Shown here piece after piece: positions 46,033 to 54,078 of a DNA stretch of 64,000 nucleotides (position 1 is its first letter; each line of letters begins with the position of its first letter). The notes beneath the pieces were generated by a model that ran no database searches, had not been told where the DNA came from, and was given only the letters and a program-made list of their open reading frames with translations. Made by a program: the position numbers and the translations under genes. This DNA comes from Aestuariimicrobium sp. p3-SID1156. GTDB lineage: Bacteria; Actinomycetota; Actinomycetes; Propionibacteriales; Propionibacteriaceae. The DNA is taken from assembly GCF_025144225.1 (NCBI RefSeq), contig NZ_JALXXB010000002.1, forward strand, positions 310,001 to 374,000. The letters run 5' to 3'.

Positions 46033-46697
46033 GCGCGCGTGATGAGGTCATGGCTCGGGTCCGCGAGGCACTGCAGGACGTGCCGGACGGGGAGCGGGCA
46101 GAGGACGTGACAGTGGCGTGGAGCTATGGGCGTCCCCTGGCGACGGGAGCCCCCGGAAGCGCCGAGGTGGTCGACGACTTCGTGGAGAAGGTCGAGGACT
46201 ACGGGGCGGTCGTCGTCCGCGTCCCGAGCGGTGGGGTGGAGACGGCGCTGCGCGAGGCGCTGGCTGCACTAGACGCCCGCAAGGTGGTGTTGCCCGACGG
46301 TCTGGATCCGGCGTGGGTGTCCGCTGTGGCCGGCGCCGGAGTGGAGACCTTCACCGACGACCCGGTGTTGAGCCACCAGGAACTCAACGGCATCGACACG
46401 GTCGTGACCACTGCGGCGGTGGGGATGGCCGACTCCGGGACCATCGCCTTGGACCATTCCGCCGGCCAGGGGCGTCGGGCGCTGACCCTGCTGCCGGACA
46501 AGCACCTCTGCGTGGTGCGCACCTCGCAGGTGGTCAGCGACGTTCCCGAGGGGATCGCCGTGCTCGCCCCGGCCATCCGCTCCCGGCAGCCGGTGACCTG
46601 GTTGTCGGGAGGCTCGGCCACCAGCGACATCGAGCTGAGCCGCGTCGAGGGCGTCCACGGCCCCCGGACGCTGTATGTCGTTCTGGTTGAGGACTGA
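46029..46697 (+). CDS. lutC: LutC/LldG: lactate utilization protein C
   Basis: 222 residues of the LUD domain family. Third subunit of the lactate oxidation complex. Signature regions: LNGIDTVVTTAAVGMADSGT near residue 124, then LTLLPDKHLCVVRTSQVV near 160, and a C-terminal TWLSGGSATSDIELSRVEGVHGP that is highly conserved (quoted in part). Overlaps lutB by 4 bp. Last gene of the operon; a strong palindrome follows at 46753-46822. Confidence 0.93.
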   Translation: MSARDEVMARVREALQDVPDGERAEDVTVAWSYGRPLATGAPGSAEVVDDFVEKVEDYGAVVVRVPSGGVETALREALAALDARKVVLPDGLDPAWVSAVAGAGVETFTDDPVLSHQELNGIDTVVTTAAVGMADSGTIALDHSAGQGRRALTLLPDKHLCVVRTSQVVSDVPEGIAVLAPAIRSRQPVTWLSGGSATSDIELSRVEGVHGPRTLYVVLVED

Positions 46698-46752
46698 AGC
46701 CCCAGCTTTCGCACCCCCACCCCCCCGTCCGCCGGAGGGCCCGCCCCGATTC

Positions 46753-46822
46753 GCGTTTGCACGATTCCCATGCTCCTGCCCCGGATATGTCGCGGGCAGG
46801 AGCATGGGGGGCGGGCGAACAC
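46753..46822. repeat. Palindromic intergenic repeat, copy 2
   Basis: 70 bp: outer arms GCGTTTGC (46753-46760) and GCGAACAC (46815-46822), enclosing a 15-bp perfect stem (46767-46781 with 46794-46808, CCCATGCTCCTGCCC) and 12-nt loop. It lies between the convergent lutC and the AbiEi/DUF559 gene and could end transcription in both directions. Confidence 0.85.
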
Positions 46823-46834
46823 GGCCTGCCCGGA

Positions 46835-47764
46835 TCATGAAGGGGCCAGCAGGTGGCGCTGGCTCCGCGCCCGGGCGAAAGCTGCCAGCAGTATCCGTTG
46901 CAGCTTGCGCGGGATGATGACCTCCTCGATTCCCCAGCGGACGACGATCCACCCTTCCTGCTCCATCGACTCCTGGCGTCGCTTCTCCCGGCGCACCACC
47001 TGCGCCGGTGATTCCCCCCGACGTGCGAGCCGGTCGTACTTGTCCTGCCCGTCGTACTCACCCAGGACACCCAGCTCGGGCCAGGCGAAGTCGGCGCGTC
47101 CCAGGAATTCGCCGTCGCGGGAGTAGACCTCGAACTGTTGCACGGGTTCTGGCAGCCCAAGCTGACGCATCGCCCAGCGGCTGCGCGTTTCCATCGGGCT
47201 CTCGGACAACGAGGACGCGACATCGCGAGCAATCCGCGCCGCTTCGATCCCGTGACGTCTGACCAGCAGTTCCACCACCTCGGACGCCTCCCGGTCGAAC
47301 TCGTCCAGCTCCTCCGCAAGCATCGCCCGTCTGCGCGCTGCCTCCCACGGCACCAGCCCTGCCTCCACGCCACCGCGCCGGGTGACGTCGACCACAGTGC
47401 GTGGGATCGTGGTGACAGCACGTCCTTCCACGTCGGTGATGTGGTGGTCGGGCAGCGGCGCCGACCTGAGGACGCGACCAGAGCGCGAATTCGAGCGTCC
47501 CGTGCCCGGGCGAAGGAACTGCGCCAGCGCGGGCGGATCCTTGAGCAGGGGGAGCCCATGGAGTACTGCGGCCGACTCAAAGCCCAGCACCCCATCCCAC
47601 GTGGTCGCCAGGAGTTGGTGCTCCTCCCGCGGTGCGTCGGGTGCCTCCCCCCGGCGGTAGAGACCGTGGCGGACTCGGGTCAGCGTGCCGCTGGTGACCT
47701 CCCGGCGGATCTGGTGTGGCCCGAGGCCGGTGGCGTACAACTGCTGCGTCGTGAAGAACTCCAT
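46835..47764 (-). CDS. AbiEi-type antitoxin-domain / DUF559-like nuclease-fold protein
   Basis: 309 residues. The N-terminus (1-~50, MEFFTTQQLYATGLG then REVTSGTLTRVRHGLYRRG) is the winged helix found in AbiEi-like antitoxins; the C-terminus (~200-300) resembles DUF559/Vsr-like PD-(D/E)XK nucleases, with METRSRWAMRQLGL, FLGRADFAWPELGVLGEYDG as the likely Asp/Glu motif and a basic segment RREKRRQESMEQEGW. No toxin-like AbiEii partner is adjacent. The ATG at 47764 starts the conserved part; upstream codons extend into a palindromic repeat. Such solitary proteins are frequent in actinobacteria; function unknown. Flanked on both sides by copies of the same palindrome. Confidence 0.75.
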   Translation of the reverse strand: MEFFTTQQLYATGLGPHQIRREVTSGTLTRVRHGLYRRGEAPDAPREEHQLLATTWDGVLGFESAAVLHGLPLLKDPPALAQFLRPGTGRSNSRSGRVLRSAPLPDHHITDVEGRAVTTIPRTVVDVTRRGGVEAGLVPWEAARRRAMLAEELDEFDREASEVVELLVRRHGIEAARIARDVASSLSESPMETRSRWAMRQLGLPEPVQQFEVYSRDGEFLGRADFAWPELGVLGEYDGQDKYDRLARRGESPAQVVRREKRRQESMEQEGWIVVRWGIEEVIIPRKLQRILLAAFARARSQRHLLAPS

Positions 47765-47875
47765 GCAGTGGTTATGCGTGCGTCCGGTGGGTGTGGGTGA
47801 AATGGACAACACCCTGGCCGAAACGGACAACACCACGCCCTGGGCAAAAGGGGAGGACGAAGCCCGCCCATCCCT

Positions 47876-47945
47876 GCGTTTGCTCGCCGTATGAGTCCCT
47901 GCCCGCGATATATCGCGGGCAGGAGTATGGGAAGCGGGCAAACGC
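47876..47945. repeat. Palindromic intergenic repeat, copy 3
   Basis: 70 bp: outer arms GCGTTTGC (47876-47883) and GCAAACGC (47938-47945) around a perfect 26-bp palindrome (47898-47923, half-site CCTGCCCGCGATA). Same size, arms and order as copy 2. Lies in the 234-bp gap between the AbiEi/DUF559 gene and korB, which otherwise shows nothing. Confidence 0.88.
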
Positions 47946-47998
47946 GGAGGGGTGGGGGGCGAGGGGCCGCAGGTGACCCTCCTACCCCCACATCGCCG

Positions 47999-49081
47999 TC
48001 AGCGAACCGTCCAGGTGTCCTTGCCGAAGAGCAGCTCCTGCAGGGCGCCGTCCCGATCGGAGGACTCGTCGCCGCGGGCAAGGTTCAGCTGCTCGCGGGC
48101 GAGGTCGTCGTAGGCGGGCCGCTCGACATCACGGAAGACGCCGATCGGGGTGCGCAGCAGTCGCCCGGCATCGGTCAGGCGGGAGAGCTGGAAGGCCAGC
48201 CCCGGGTCCTGGCGATGGGCATCGTGTACCAGCACGTTCTCGATCCCGACCTCGGCCACCTCAGCGATGTCCAGGCTGCCGTCCGGACGGATCACCACAC
48301 CGCGCGAGCCCTGGGTGCCGAAGGTGATCGGCTGGCCGTGCTCGAGCTTGATCACGGCCTCGTCGGCCTCGGGACCCTTGATGGCGTCGAAGGCGCCGTC
48401 GTTGAAGATGGGGCAGTTCTGGTAGATCTCGATCAGCTTGGTGCCACGCCGCGAGGCCGCCGCCTTCAGCACCGCGGTGAGGTGCTGGCGGTCGGAGTCG
48501 ATGGTGCGCGCCACGAAGGCAGCCTCCGCACCCAGCGCCAGGGAGACCGGGTTGAACGGGGTGTCCAACGACCCCATCGGGCTGGACTTGGTCACCTTCC
48601 CGATCTCGGAGGTGGGGGAGTACTGGCCCTTGGTGAGCCCGTAGATGCGGTTGTTGAACAGCATGATCGTCATGTTGACGTTGCGGCGCATCGCATGGAT
48701 GAGGTGGTTGCCGCCGATCGACAGGGCATCCCCATCACCGGTGACGACCCACACGCCCAGGTCCGGCCGCGAGCTGGCCACGCCGGTCGCGATGGCAGGA
48801 GCGCGTCCATGGATCGAGTGCATGCCGTAGGAGTCGACGTAGTAGGGGAACCGCGAGGAGCAGCCGATGCCGGAGATGATCACGGTGTTCTCGCGGGTGA
48901 TCCCCAGTTCGGGCATGAGGCCCTGGAAGGCTGCCAGGATCGCGTAGTCACCGCAGCCGGGGCACCAGCGCACCTCCTGGTCGCTGGTGAAGTCCTTGCG
49001 GTTCAGCGGTTCCAGCGCCAGGGGGACGTTGGCGAGTCCGCGGTAGCCGGGCTTCTGGTCGGGTGAAATGTCGGTGCTCAC
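47999..49081 (-). CDS. korB: KorB: 2-oxoacid:ferredoxin oxidoreductase beta subunit
   Basis: 360 residues. Thiamine-diphosphate subunit of a 2-oxoglutarate (or related 2-oxoacid) ferredoxin oxidoreductase. The [4Fe-4S] and ThDP region is EVRWCPGCGDYAILAAF near residue 37, further ligands in SGIGCSSRFPYY near 70, the ThDP motif VVTGDGDALSIGGNHLIHA near 111 with NNRIYGLTKGQYSPTS, and a late Cys in IYQNCPIFNDGAF near 217. Overlaps korA by 4 bp. In actinobacteria KorAB supplies reduced ferredoxin in a branch of the TCA cycle; here the alpha and gamma domains are fused in the partner. Confidence 0.93.
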   Translation of the reverse strand: MSTDISPDQKPGYRGLANVPLALEPLNRKDFTSDQEVRWCPGCGDYAILAAFQGLMPELGITRENTVIISGIGCSSRFPYYVDSYGMHSIHGRAPAIATGVASSRPDLGVWVVTGDGDALSIGGNHLIHAMRRNVNMTIMLFNNRIYGLTKGQYSPTSEIGKVTKSSPMGSLDTPFNPVSLALGAEAAFVARTIDSDRQHLTAVLKAAASRRGTKLIEIYQNCPIFNDGAFDAIKGPEADEAVIKLEHGQPITFGTQGSRGVVIRPDGSLDIAEVAEVGIENVLVHDAHRQDPGLAFQLSRLTDAGRLLRTPIGVFRDVERPAYDDLAREQLNLARGDESSDRDGALQELLFGKDTWTVR

Positions 49082-51006
49082 TTGGTCTCCTCAGACGTGC
49101 TGCCCGTCGCCGGGGTCTCTGGGGTCAGGGCGTCGATGCGCACGGTCAGGTCGTTGGCGAGGTCGCTGGGGGAGATGGGCAGGCCACGCACGCGGCTGAT
49201 GCATTCGGCGTCCACCAGGTACTGTGCGCGCAGCAGCTGGGTGAACTGGCCCAGGTTCATCTCCGGTACCACGACCTTGTCGTAGGACTTCAGGATCTCG
49301 CCCAGGTTGGCGGGCAGCGGGTTGATGTGGCGCACATGGGTCTGGGCGATGACGCGCCCAGCGGCCCGGACGCGACGGACGGCTGCGGTGATCGGTCCGA
49401 GTGTCGAGCCCCATCCCAGCACGAGCAGCTTCGCCTCTCCGGAGGGATCATCGACCTCCAGATCGGGGATGTCACGCACAATGCCGGCGATCTTGTCGGC
49501 GCGGGCATGCACCATCGCTTCGTGGTTGGCCGGGTCGTAGGACACGTTTCCCAGACCGGCCGACTTCTCCAGGCCGCCGATGCGGTGTTCCAGCCCCGGC
49601 GTGCCGGGGATGGCCCAGGCGCGGGCACCCTTCTCGTCCCGCTCGTAGGGCAGGAAGCGGGGCGTGCCATCGGCGGCGGCCGAGTTGGGCGCCGTCGCGA
49701 ACTCGGGGTCGATCGGTTCGATCGCGGACAGGTCGGGAACCCTCCACGGCTCGGCGCCATTGCCCAGGTAGCCGTCCGACAGCATGATCACGGGCGTCCG
49801 GTAACGCACCGCGATGCGGCAGGCCTCCAGGGCGGTGTCGAAGCAGTTCGACGGGGTGGACGCCGCCAGCACCGGGACCGGCGATTCACCATTGCGGCCG
49901 AAAAGGGCCTGGCTCAGGTCGGCCTGCTCGGTCTTGGTCGGCATACCGGTCGAGGGGCCCGCGCGCTGCACGTCCACGACGACCAGGGGCAGCTCGGTCA
50001 TCACCGCCAGGCCAATGGTCTCGGCCTTCAGCGCCAGACCCGGACCCGACGTGGTGGTCACACCCAAAGCACCGGCGAAGGATGCCCCGAGGGCGGCACC
50101 CACACCGGCGATCTCGTCCTCGGCCTGGAAGGTCAGCACGTTCTGTGACTTGCGGCGGCTCAGCTCGTGGAGGATGTCCGAGGCGGGGGTGATCGGGTAG
50201 GAGCCCAGGAAGAGCTGCATCCCCGCCTTGTGGGCACCGGTGATCAACCCGTAGGCGGTGGCCAGGTTGCCGGTGACCTGCCGGTAGGTGCCCGCCGGCA
50301 TCGGGGCGGGGCTCACCTCGTAGCGGACAGCGAACTCCTCGACCGTCTCGCCATAGGCGTGCCCGGCCAGGAAGGCGGCGATGTTGGAGTCGCGCAGCTT
50401 CTCCTTGCTGGCGAACTTGGTCTGCAGGAAGGAGATCGTCGACTCGGTGTCCCGGCTGTAGAGCCAGGTCAACAGGCCGAGCGCGAACATGTTCTTGGCG
50501 CGGCTGGCCTCCTTGCGCCCCAGGCCGAAGTCGGCGACTGCGCCGACGGCCAGTCCGGTCAGGTCCAGGGCGACCAGGTGGTAGGAGTCCAGCGAGCCGT
50601 CCTCGAGCGGGTTGGTCGCGTAGTGGACCTTCGACAGGTTGCGCTTGGTGAACTCTGCGGTGTCCACGATCAGCAGCCCGCCGGGGGCGACATCGGCCAG
50701 ATTGGCCTTGAGTGCGGCCGGGTTCATCGCCACCAGCACGTCGGGGCGGTCCCCGGGGGTGACGATGTCGTAGTTGGCGAAGTGGAGCTGGAAGCTCGAC
50801 ACACCGGGCAGCGTTCCCTGCGGCGCACGGATCTCGGCCGGGAAGTTCGGCAGCGTCGAGATGTCGTTGCCGAAGCTGGCTGACTCTGCGGTGAACCGGT
50901 CTCCGGTGAGCTGCATGCCGTCGCCAGAATCGCCGGCGAAGCGGATGACGACTCTGTCGAGGGTGTGCACAGGGGTGGAGGACGTGCGACCGGACTCGGT
51001 TGTCAC
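49078..51006 (-). CDS. korA: KorA: 2-oxoacid:ferredoxin oxidoreductase alpha/gamma subunit
   Basis: 642 residues. The first ~200 residues are the gamma domain (IRFAGDSGDGMQLTGDRFT near residue 22, FPAEIRAPQGTLPGVSSFQ near 54); residues ~235-620 are the alpha domain with GSYPITPASDILHELSRR near 268 and the ThDP-active Glu region FQAEDEIAGVGAALGASFAG near 293, VQRAGPSTGMPTKTEQADL near 348. Fusion of gamma to alpha is the usual KorA form. No separate delta ferredoxin is encoded with it, so the electron acceptor must be elsewhere; the divergent NuoB/C/I-like genes are candidates. GTG start at 51006. 100 bp separate it from the divergent gene. Confidence 0.93.
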   Translation of the reverse strand: MTTESGRTSSTPVHTLDRVVIRFAGDSGDGMQLTGDRFTAESASFGNDISTLPNFPAEIRAPQGTLPGVSSFQLHFANYDIVTPGDRPDVLVAMNPAALKANLADVAPGGLLIVDTAEFTKRNLSKVHYATNPLEDGSLDSYHLVALDLTGLAVGAVADFGLGRKEASRAKNMFALGLLTWLYSRDTESTISFLQTKFASKEKLRDSNIAAFLAGHAYGETVEEFAVRYEVSPAPMPAGTYRQVTGNLATAYGLITGAHKAGMQLFLGSYPITPASDILHELSRRKSQNVLTFQAEDEIAGVGAALGASFAGALGVTTTSGPGLALKAETIGLAVMTELPLVVVDVQRAGPSTGMPTKTEQADLSQALFGRNGESPVPVLAASTPSNCFDTALEACRIAVRYRTPVIMLSDGYLGNGAEPWRVPDLSAIEPIDPEFATAPNSAAADGTPRFLPYERDEKGARAWAIPGTPGLEHRIGGLEKSAGLGNVSYDPANHEAMVHARADKIAGIVRDIPDLEVDDPSGEAKLLVLGWGSTLGPITAAVRRVRAAGRVIAQTHVRHINPLPANLGEILKSYDKVVVPEMNLGQFTQLLRAQYLVDAECISRVRGLPISPSDLANDLTVRIDALTPETPATGSTSEETK

Positions 51007-51094
51007 AGGGCTACTTTCTGGAGGGGGGAGTGCTACCTGCCGAGTCTACCTCGGGCTGGCGAGCGCGGTCGTGGGCCTTCGGAACCCTCGCCGC

Positions 51095-51100
51095 TAGGCT
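51095..51100 (+). promoter_or_regulatory. -10 box of leaderless promoter (NuoB-like gene)
   Basis: TAGGCT, then 6 nt, then the GTG at 51107. It decides this GTG over the in-frame GTG at 51101. Confidence 0.45.
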
Positions 51101-51106
51101 GTGGGG

Positions 51107-51505
51107 GTGCAATTCGTGGACTGGTTCGGGGACGGGTCGATCGTGGTGGTCGACCTGGCGCTGGCCTGTTGCGCCGTCGAGTCCGAGTTCGCGGTGCCTG
51201 AGGGGGCGCCGGTCCTGGACGATGTTCCCACCGGTTCGCTCCCGGTCGCCATCGTGTCGGGGACGCTGACAGATGCCGTCTCCGGGCTCGTCCGCGACCG
51301 CATCCAGTCCCTCGGGCCGAACGTCCACGTGGTCAGTTTTGGTGCCTGCGCGGCCGCCGGTGGTCCCTACTGGGACTCCTATTCCGTGACCAAGGGGGTG
51401 GACCAGCTCGTCCACGTCGACCACTACATCGCCGGGTGCCCGCCCCCGCCCTCGGCACTGACAAGCCACCTCGAATCCCTCCGCAGCGCCAGGGGCAGCT
51501 CATGA
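51107..51505 (+). CDS. Short NuoB-like iron-sulfur protein (first of orphan B-C-I trio)
   Basis: 132 residues, about 50 fewer than the main NuoB. Homology to NuoB and hydrogenase small subunits is clear, and all four cluster N2 ligands remain: the pair in LALACCAVESEF near residue 20, one in VSFGACAAAGGPYWDSY near 84 and one in YIAGCPPPPSAL near 110. The segment normally between them (PRQAD...VSGxVxxKMAP) survives as LPVAIVSGTLTDAVSGLV. No membrane helix. Overlaps the next gene by 4 bp. No NuoD-like large subunit is adjacent, so it cannot form a quinone site on its own. Possible roles: a ferredoxin-linked connector for KorAB, or a remnant of a hydrogenase-type complex. Confidence 0.8.
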   Translation: MQFVDWFGDGSIVVVDLALACCAVESEFAVPEGAPVLDDVPTGSLPVAIVSGTLTDAVSGLVRDRIQSLGPNVHVVSFGACAAAGGPYWDSYSVTKGVDQLVHVDHYIAGCPPPPSALTSHLESLRSARGSS

Positions 51506-52146
51506 GCAGCCTGGTCGCCGGGGGCGTCGGGCCCGGTATGGGCCCCGACGACGAGGTCCGCGAGGTTCCGGCCGCGGAGTGGGTCAGCGGCGTCAGTGGC
51601 GCGCTGGCCGAGGGCTTCACCTGGTTCGACTCGCTGCACGCCGTCGACGAGTTCGGGCGCCCGCACCCAGAGCTCGGGGAGCATTTCCGCGTGCTCTGCC
51701 GCCTGGTGCGCTGGGGTGAACAGGGCCCGGCCGGCCTCCAGCTGCACACTCGCATCGCTCGTGAGGACCCCATCCTGCCCAGCCTTGGCGAAATCATCCC
51801 CGGCGCCACGTGGCACGAGCGCGAGGCGCACGACTTCTTCGGCATCACCTTCACCGGTGGCGACAGCCGGCCCTTGTTGGTGCACCAGGCTGCGGGGGTC
51901 GCCGAACCGCTGCGTCCGCTGCGCAAGGACGTGGTGCTTGCTGCCCGCGTGACCCGTCCGTGGCCGGGTGCCCGCGATCCCGAGGCTGACTCCGGCGCAG
52001 GCCGGGCACAGGCCTCGAGGCGACGGATGGCTCCGGCAGGCGTCCCCGACCTCGACCTGTGGGGCGCCCGCGCAGAGGGTGACCCGGCACCGGCCGACGA
52101 GGTTGTCCAGGCCCTGCAGGGCGGCCGGGTGAGGAGGCGCCGATGA
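51502..52146 (+). CDS. NuoC-like subunit (orphan trio)
   Basis: 214 residues. Contains the 30-kDa subunit signature as GATWHEREAHDFFGITFTGG near residue 93, equivalent to the ERExxDLFGI block. N-terminal half is shorter than in the main NuoC; the C-terminal ~65 residues are polar and low-complexity. ATG at 51502 overlaps the NuoB-like gene; its stop overlaps the NuoI-like gene (ATGA). Its NuoC identity supports a real protein complex in which NuoB, NuoC and NuoI-type subunits pack together. Confidence 0.78.
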   Translation: MSSLVAGGVGPGMGPDDEVREVPAAEWVSGVSGALAEGFTWFDSLHAVDEFGRPHPELGEHFRVLCRLVRWGEQGPAGLQLHTRIAREDPILPSLGEIIPGATWHEREAHDFFGITFTGGDSRPLLVHQAAGVAEPLRPLRKDVVLAARVTRPWPGARDPEADSGAGRAQASRRRMAPAGVPDLDLWGARAEGDPAPADEVVQALQGGRVRRRR

Positions 52147-52532
52147 CCACCCACGGACGCATCCGCCTGATCGAGGACAGGTGCACCTCCTGCATGATCT
52201 GCGTACGGGAATGCCCCACCTGGTGCATCCACATCGAGGCGCACAGCGAGGAGCTCCCGCCGACCACCCCGGAGGCTGGGCTGGGTCGCCCCGGCGTGCA
52301 CCCCAGCCGAGGTCGCGAGCGACGGCACAACGTGCTCGACAGCTTCGACATCGACTGGTCGCTGTGCATGTACTGCGGGATCTGCATCGAGGAATGCCCC
52401 TTCGACGCCCTGGAGTGGGCTGGTGAACACGTCGCCGGGACCGACTCCCGCGCCGGGCTGGTCCATGACCGTCACACCCTCGGGGAGGGCGCGGCGGAAC
52501 GTGGCCAGCGGGGCCAGCGGGAGATCGAGTGA
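52143..52532 (+). CDS. NuoI-like 2[4Fe-4S] ferredoxin subunit (orphan trio)
   Basis: 129 residues. Two complete [4Fe-4S] motifs: CTSCMICVRECPTWCI near residue 14 and CMYCGICIEECPFDAL near 75, with NuoI-like spacing (DSFDIDWSLCMYC in between). A Pro/Arg-rich insert of ~20 residues lies between the two. Followed without gap by the membrane glycosyltransferase gene (GTGA overlap). It would be the electron entry subunit of the trio. Confidence 0.82.
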   Translation: MTTHGRIRLIEDRCTSCMICVRECPTWCIHIEAHSEELPPTTPEAGLGRPGVHPSRGRERRHNVLDSFDIDWSLCMYCGICIEECPFDALEWAGEHVAGTDSRAGLVHDRHTLGEGAAERGQRGQREIE

Positions 52533-54076
52533 GCCCCCCGCATCGGTTCGGCCCGGAAGCGACGAGCCGCTGGCAGCAACTCGCCGAGGCATGGGGGATG
52601 CCCCAGGTCAGGCGGGGATTCCTGGGCACGGTCCTGATCGCCATGGGCTCTTTCACCCCTGCCTACCTGCCCCAGTCCTCGCCCTTCTGGCCGCTCATGC
52701 GCTGGGCGCACCTGGACAACATCCCGGCCAAGATCGCCGGAACCCTGATGGTGCTCGGCGGGGTGTCGCTGTTGGTCTCCAGCTGGTTCCAGCTCAGGCC
52801 CTGGGGGCCGGGACGCGCTGAACCGGGCGTCCAGCCGGGTGATGACCGGCAGGTGGAGGCCTACCGCCACGTGCGGCACTGGGCTGTTCTGCTGATCTGG
52901 GGCGCCCCGTTCCTGCTCGCCCCGCCGATCTTCAGCCACGATGCCTACTCCTATGCCGCCCAGGGTTGGCTGGTGCACAACGGCATCAGCCCCTATGAGC
53001 AGGGCCCGGGAGTCCTGCCGGGAGGGTTCGCCGACCAGGTCGCGTGGGTATGGCGCAACACCCCGGCCCCCTACGGTCCGCTCAGCCTGCAGATCCAGCA
53101 CCTGCTGGTGGACCTGTGCGGCTATGACCCCTACCTCTCGGCGCTGAGCATGCGCATCCCTGCGCTGCTCGGGGTGGGGCTGATTGGGTTGCTGCTGCCA
53201 CGACTGGCCGCCATGTATCACTACGACCCGGCCCGTGCCGCCTGGTTCGGCACGCTCAACCCGGTGCTGGTGATCGACTTCATCGGTGGCGCGCACAATG
53301 ACTCGCTGATGATGGGTTTGGTGGTCCTGGCGCTCTGGGTCACCCGCAAGGTCTGGTGGGGTTGGCTCCCCGGTGCCGTGATCCTGGGGGTGGCTGCGTC
53401 CATCAAGCAGCCGGCGCTGCTGGCCGCCTACGCGCTGCCGCTGGTCCACCACCCCTGGCGGCGCCTTGCGATCGGGCAGACCCTGGACGTGATCGCCCGA
53501 GCGATGGTCAGCATCGGCCTGGCCGTCGGTTCCTTCGCCGTCATCTCGATCTGGACCGGGCTCGGTTTCGGCTGGCTGAACGCCGTCAATGTGCCCGGTC
53601 TGGTAGTCACTGTCAGCCCCTTCACGGTGGTCGGCCAGGGCCTGTCGCTGCTCTTCGGTTGGCTCGGCTGGAGCTCGGGTGCGGTCGAGGCGATCAGGAT
53701 CTCTCGCTCGATCGGCCTGCTGGTCTCGGCGATCGGGGTCGCCGTGATGGCGGTGACCACCGCCCGACGGCGTCCGATGGCCTTCACTGCCTATTCCTAC
53801 CTGCTGATCGCACTGTGCGCCCCGGCCCTGCACTCCTGGTACGTGCTGTGGGGAGGCCTGCTGCTGCCGCTGACGCGTCCCTCCACCCGGGTGCTGCGGG
53901 TGGGCGTCTGGGCCACTGTCGTGCTGCTCGCCTACGCCGGCATCAACCTGGCCTTCCGCAACGGTGCCCTCTCGCTGGGAGTTGCTGCGATCGCGCTCTA
54001 CTACTGGCAGAGTCGGAACCACGACCGCACGGGGCTGCAGCGATTCCTGCGCCGGCCCCCGCCGACCAAGGAGTGA
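52529..54076 (+). CDS. MptB-like polyprenol-phosphomannose-dependent mannosyltransferase (GT-C fold)
   Basis: 515 residues with about 12 membrane helices. The GT-C catalytic loop is PIFSHDAYSYAAQGWLVHNG near residue 135, with the Asp in a DAYSY motif, then ISPYEQGPGVLPGG; NPVLVIDFIGGAHNDSLMMG near 250 is a second conserved loop. The family includes alpha-1,6-mannosyltransferases MptA/MptB that build the lipomannan core of actinobacterial envelopes. GTG start at 52529 overlaps the NuoI-like stop, so it is transcribed with the trio; a functional link is unclear. Sugar donor and acceptor are inferred from the family. Confidence 0.75.
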   Translation: MSPPHRFGPEATSRWQQLAEAWGMPQVRRGFLGTVLIAMGSFTPAYLPQSSPFWPLMRWAHLDNIPAKIAGTLMVLGGVSLLVSSWFQLRPWGPGRAEPGVQPGDDRQVEAYRHVRHWAVLLIWGAPFLLAPPIFSHDAYSYAAQGWLVHNGISPYEQGPGVLPGGFADQVAWVWRNTPAPYGPLSLQIQHLLVDLCGYDPYLSALSMRIPALLGVGLIGLLLPRLAAMYHYDPARAAWFGTLNPVLVIDFIGGAHNDSLMMGLVVLALWVTRKVWWGWLPGAVILGVAASIKQPALLAAYALPLVHHPWRRLAIGQTLDVIARAMVSIGLAVGSFAVISIWTGLGFGWLNAVNVPGLVVTVSPFTVVGQGLSLLFGWLGWSSGAVEAIRISRSIGLLVSAIGVAVMAVTTARRRPMAFTAYSYLLIALCAPALHSWYVLWGGLLLPLTRPSTRVLRVGVWATVVLLAYAGINLAFRNGALSLGVAAIALYYWQSRNHDRTGLQRFLRRPPPTKE

Positions 54077-54078
54077 CC

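Noticed and set aside
46753..47945. Insertion sequence with inverted ends
   Set aside because: The gene between the palindromes has no transposase motif (no DDE triad or HUH-Tyr), and each palindrome is complete by itself rather than one half of an end pair.
51107..52532. A second complex I or a group 4 hydrogenase
   Set aside because: No NuoD/NiFe large subunit and no membrane subunits are adjacent, so only an orphan module can be claimed.
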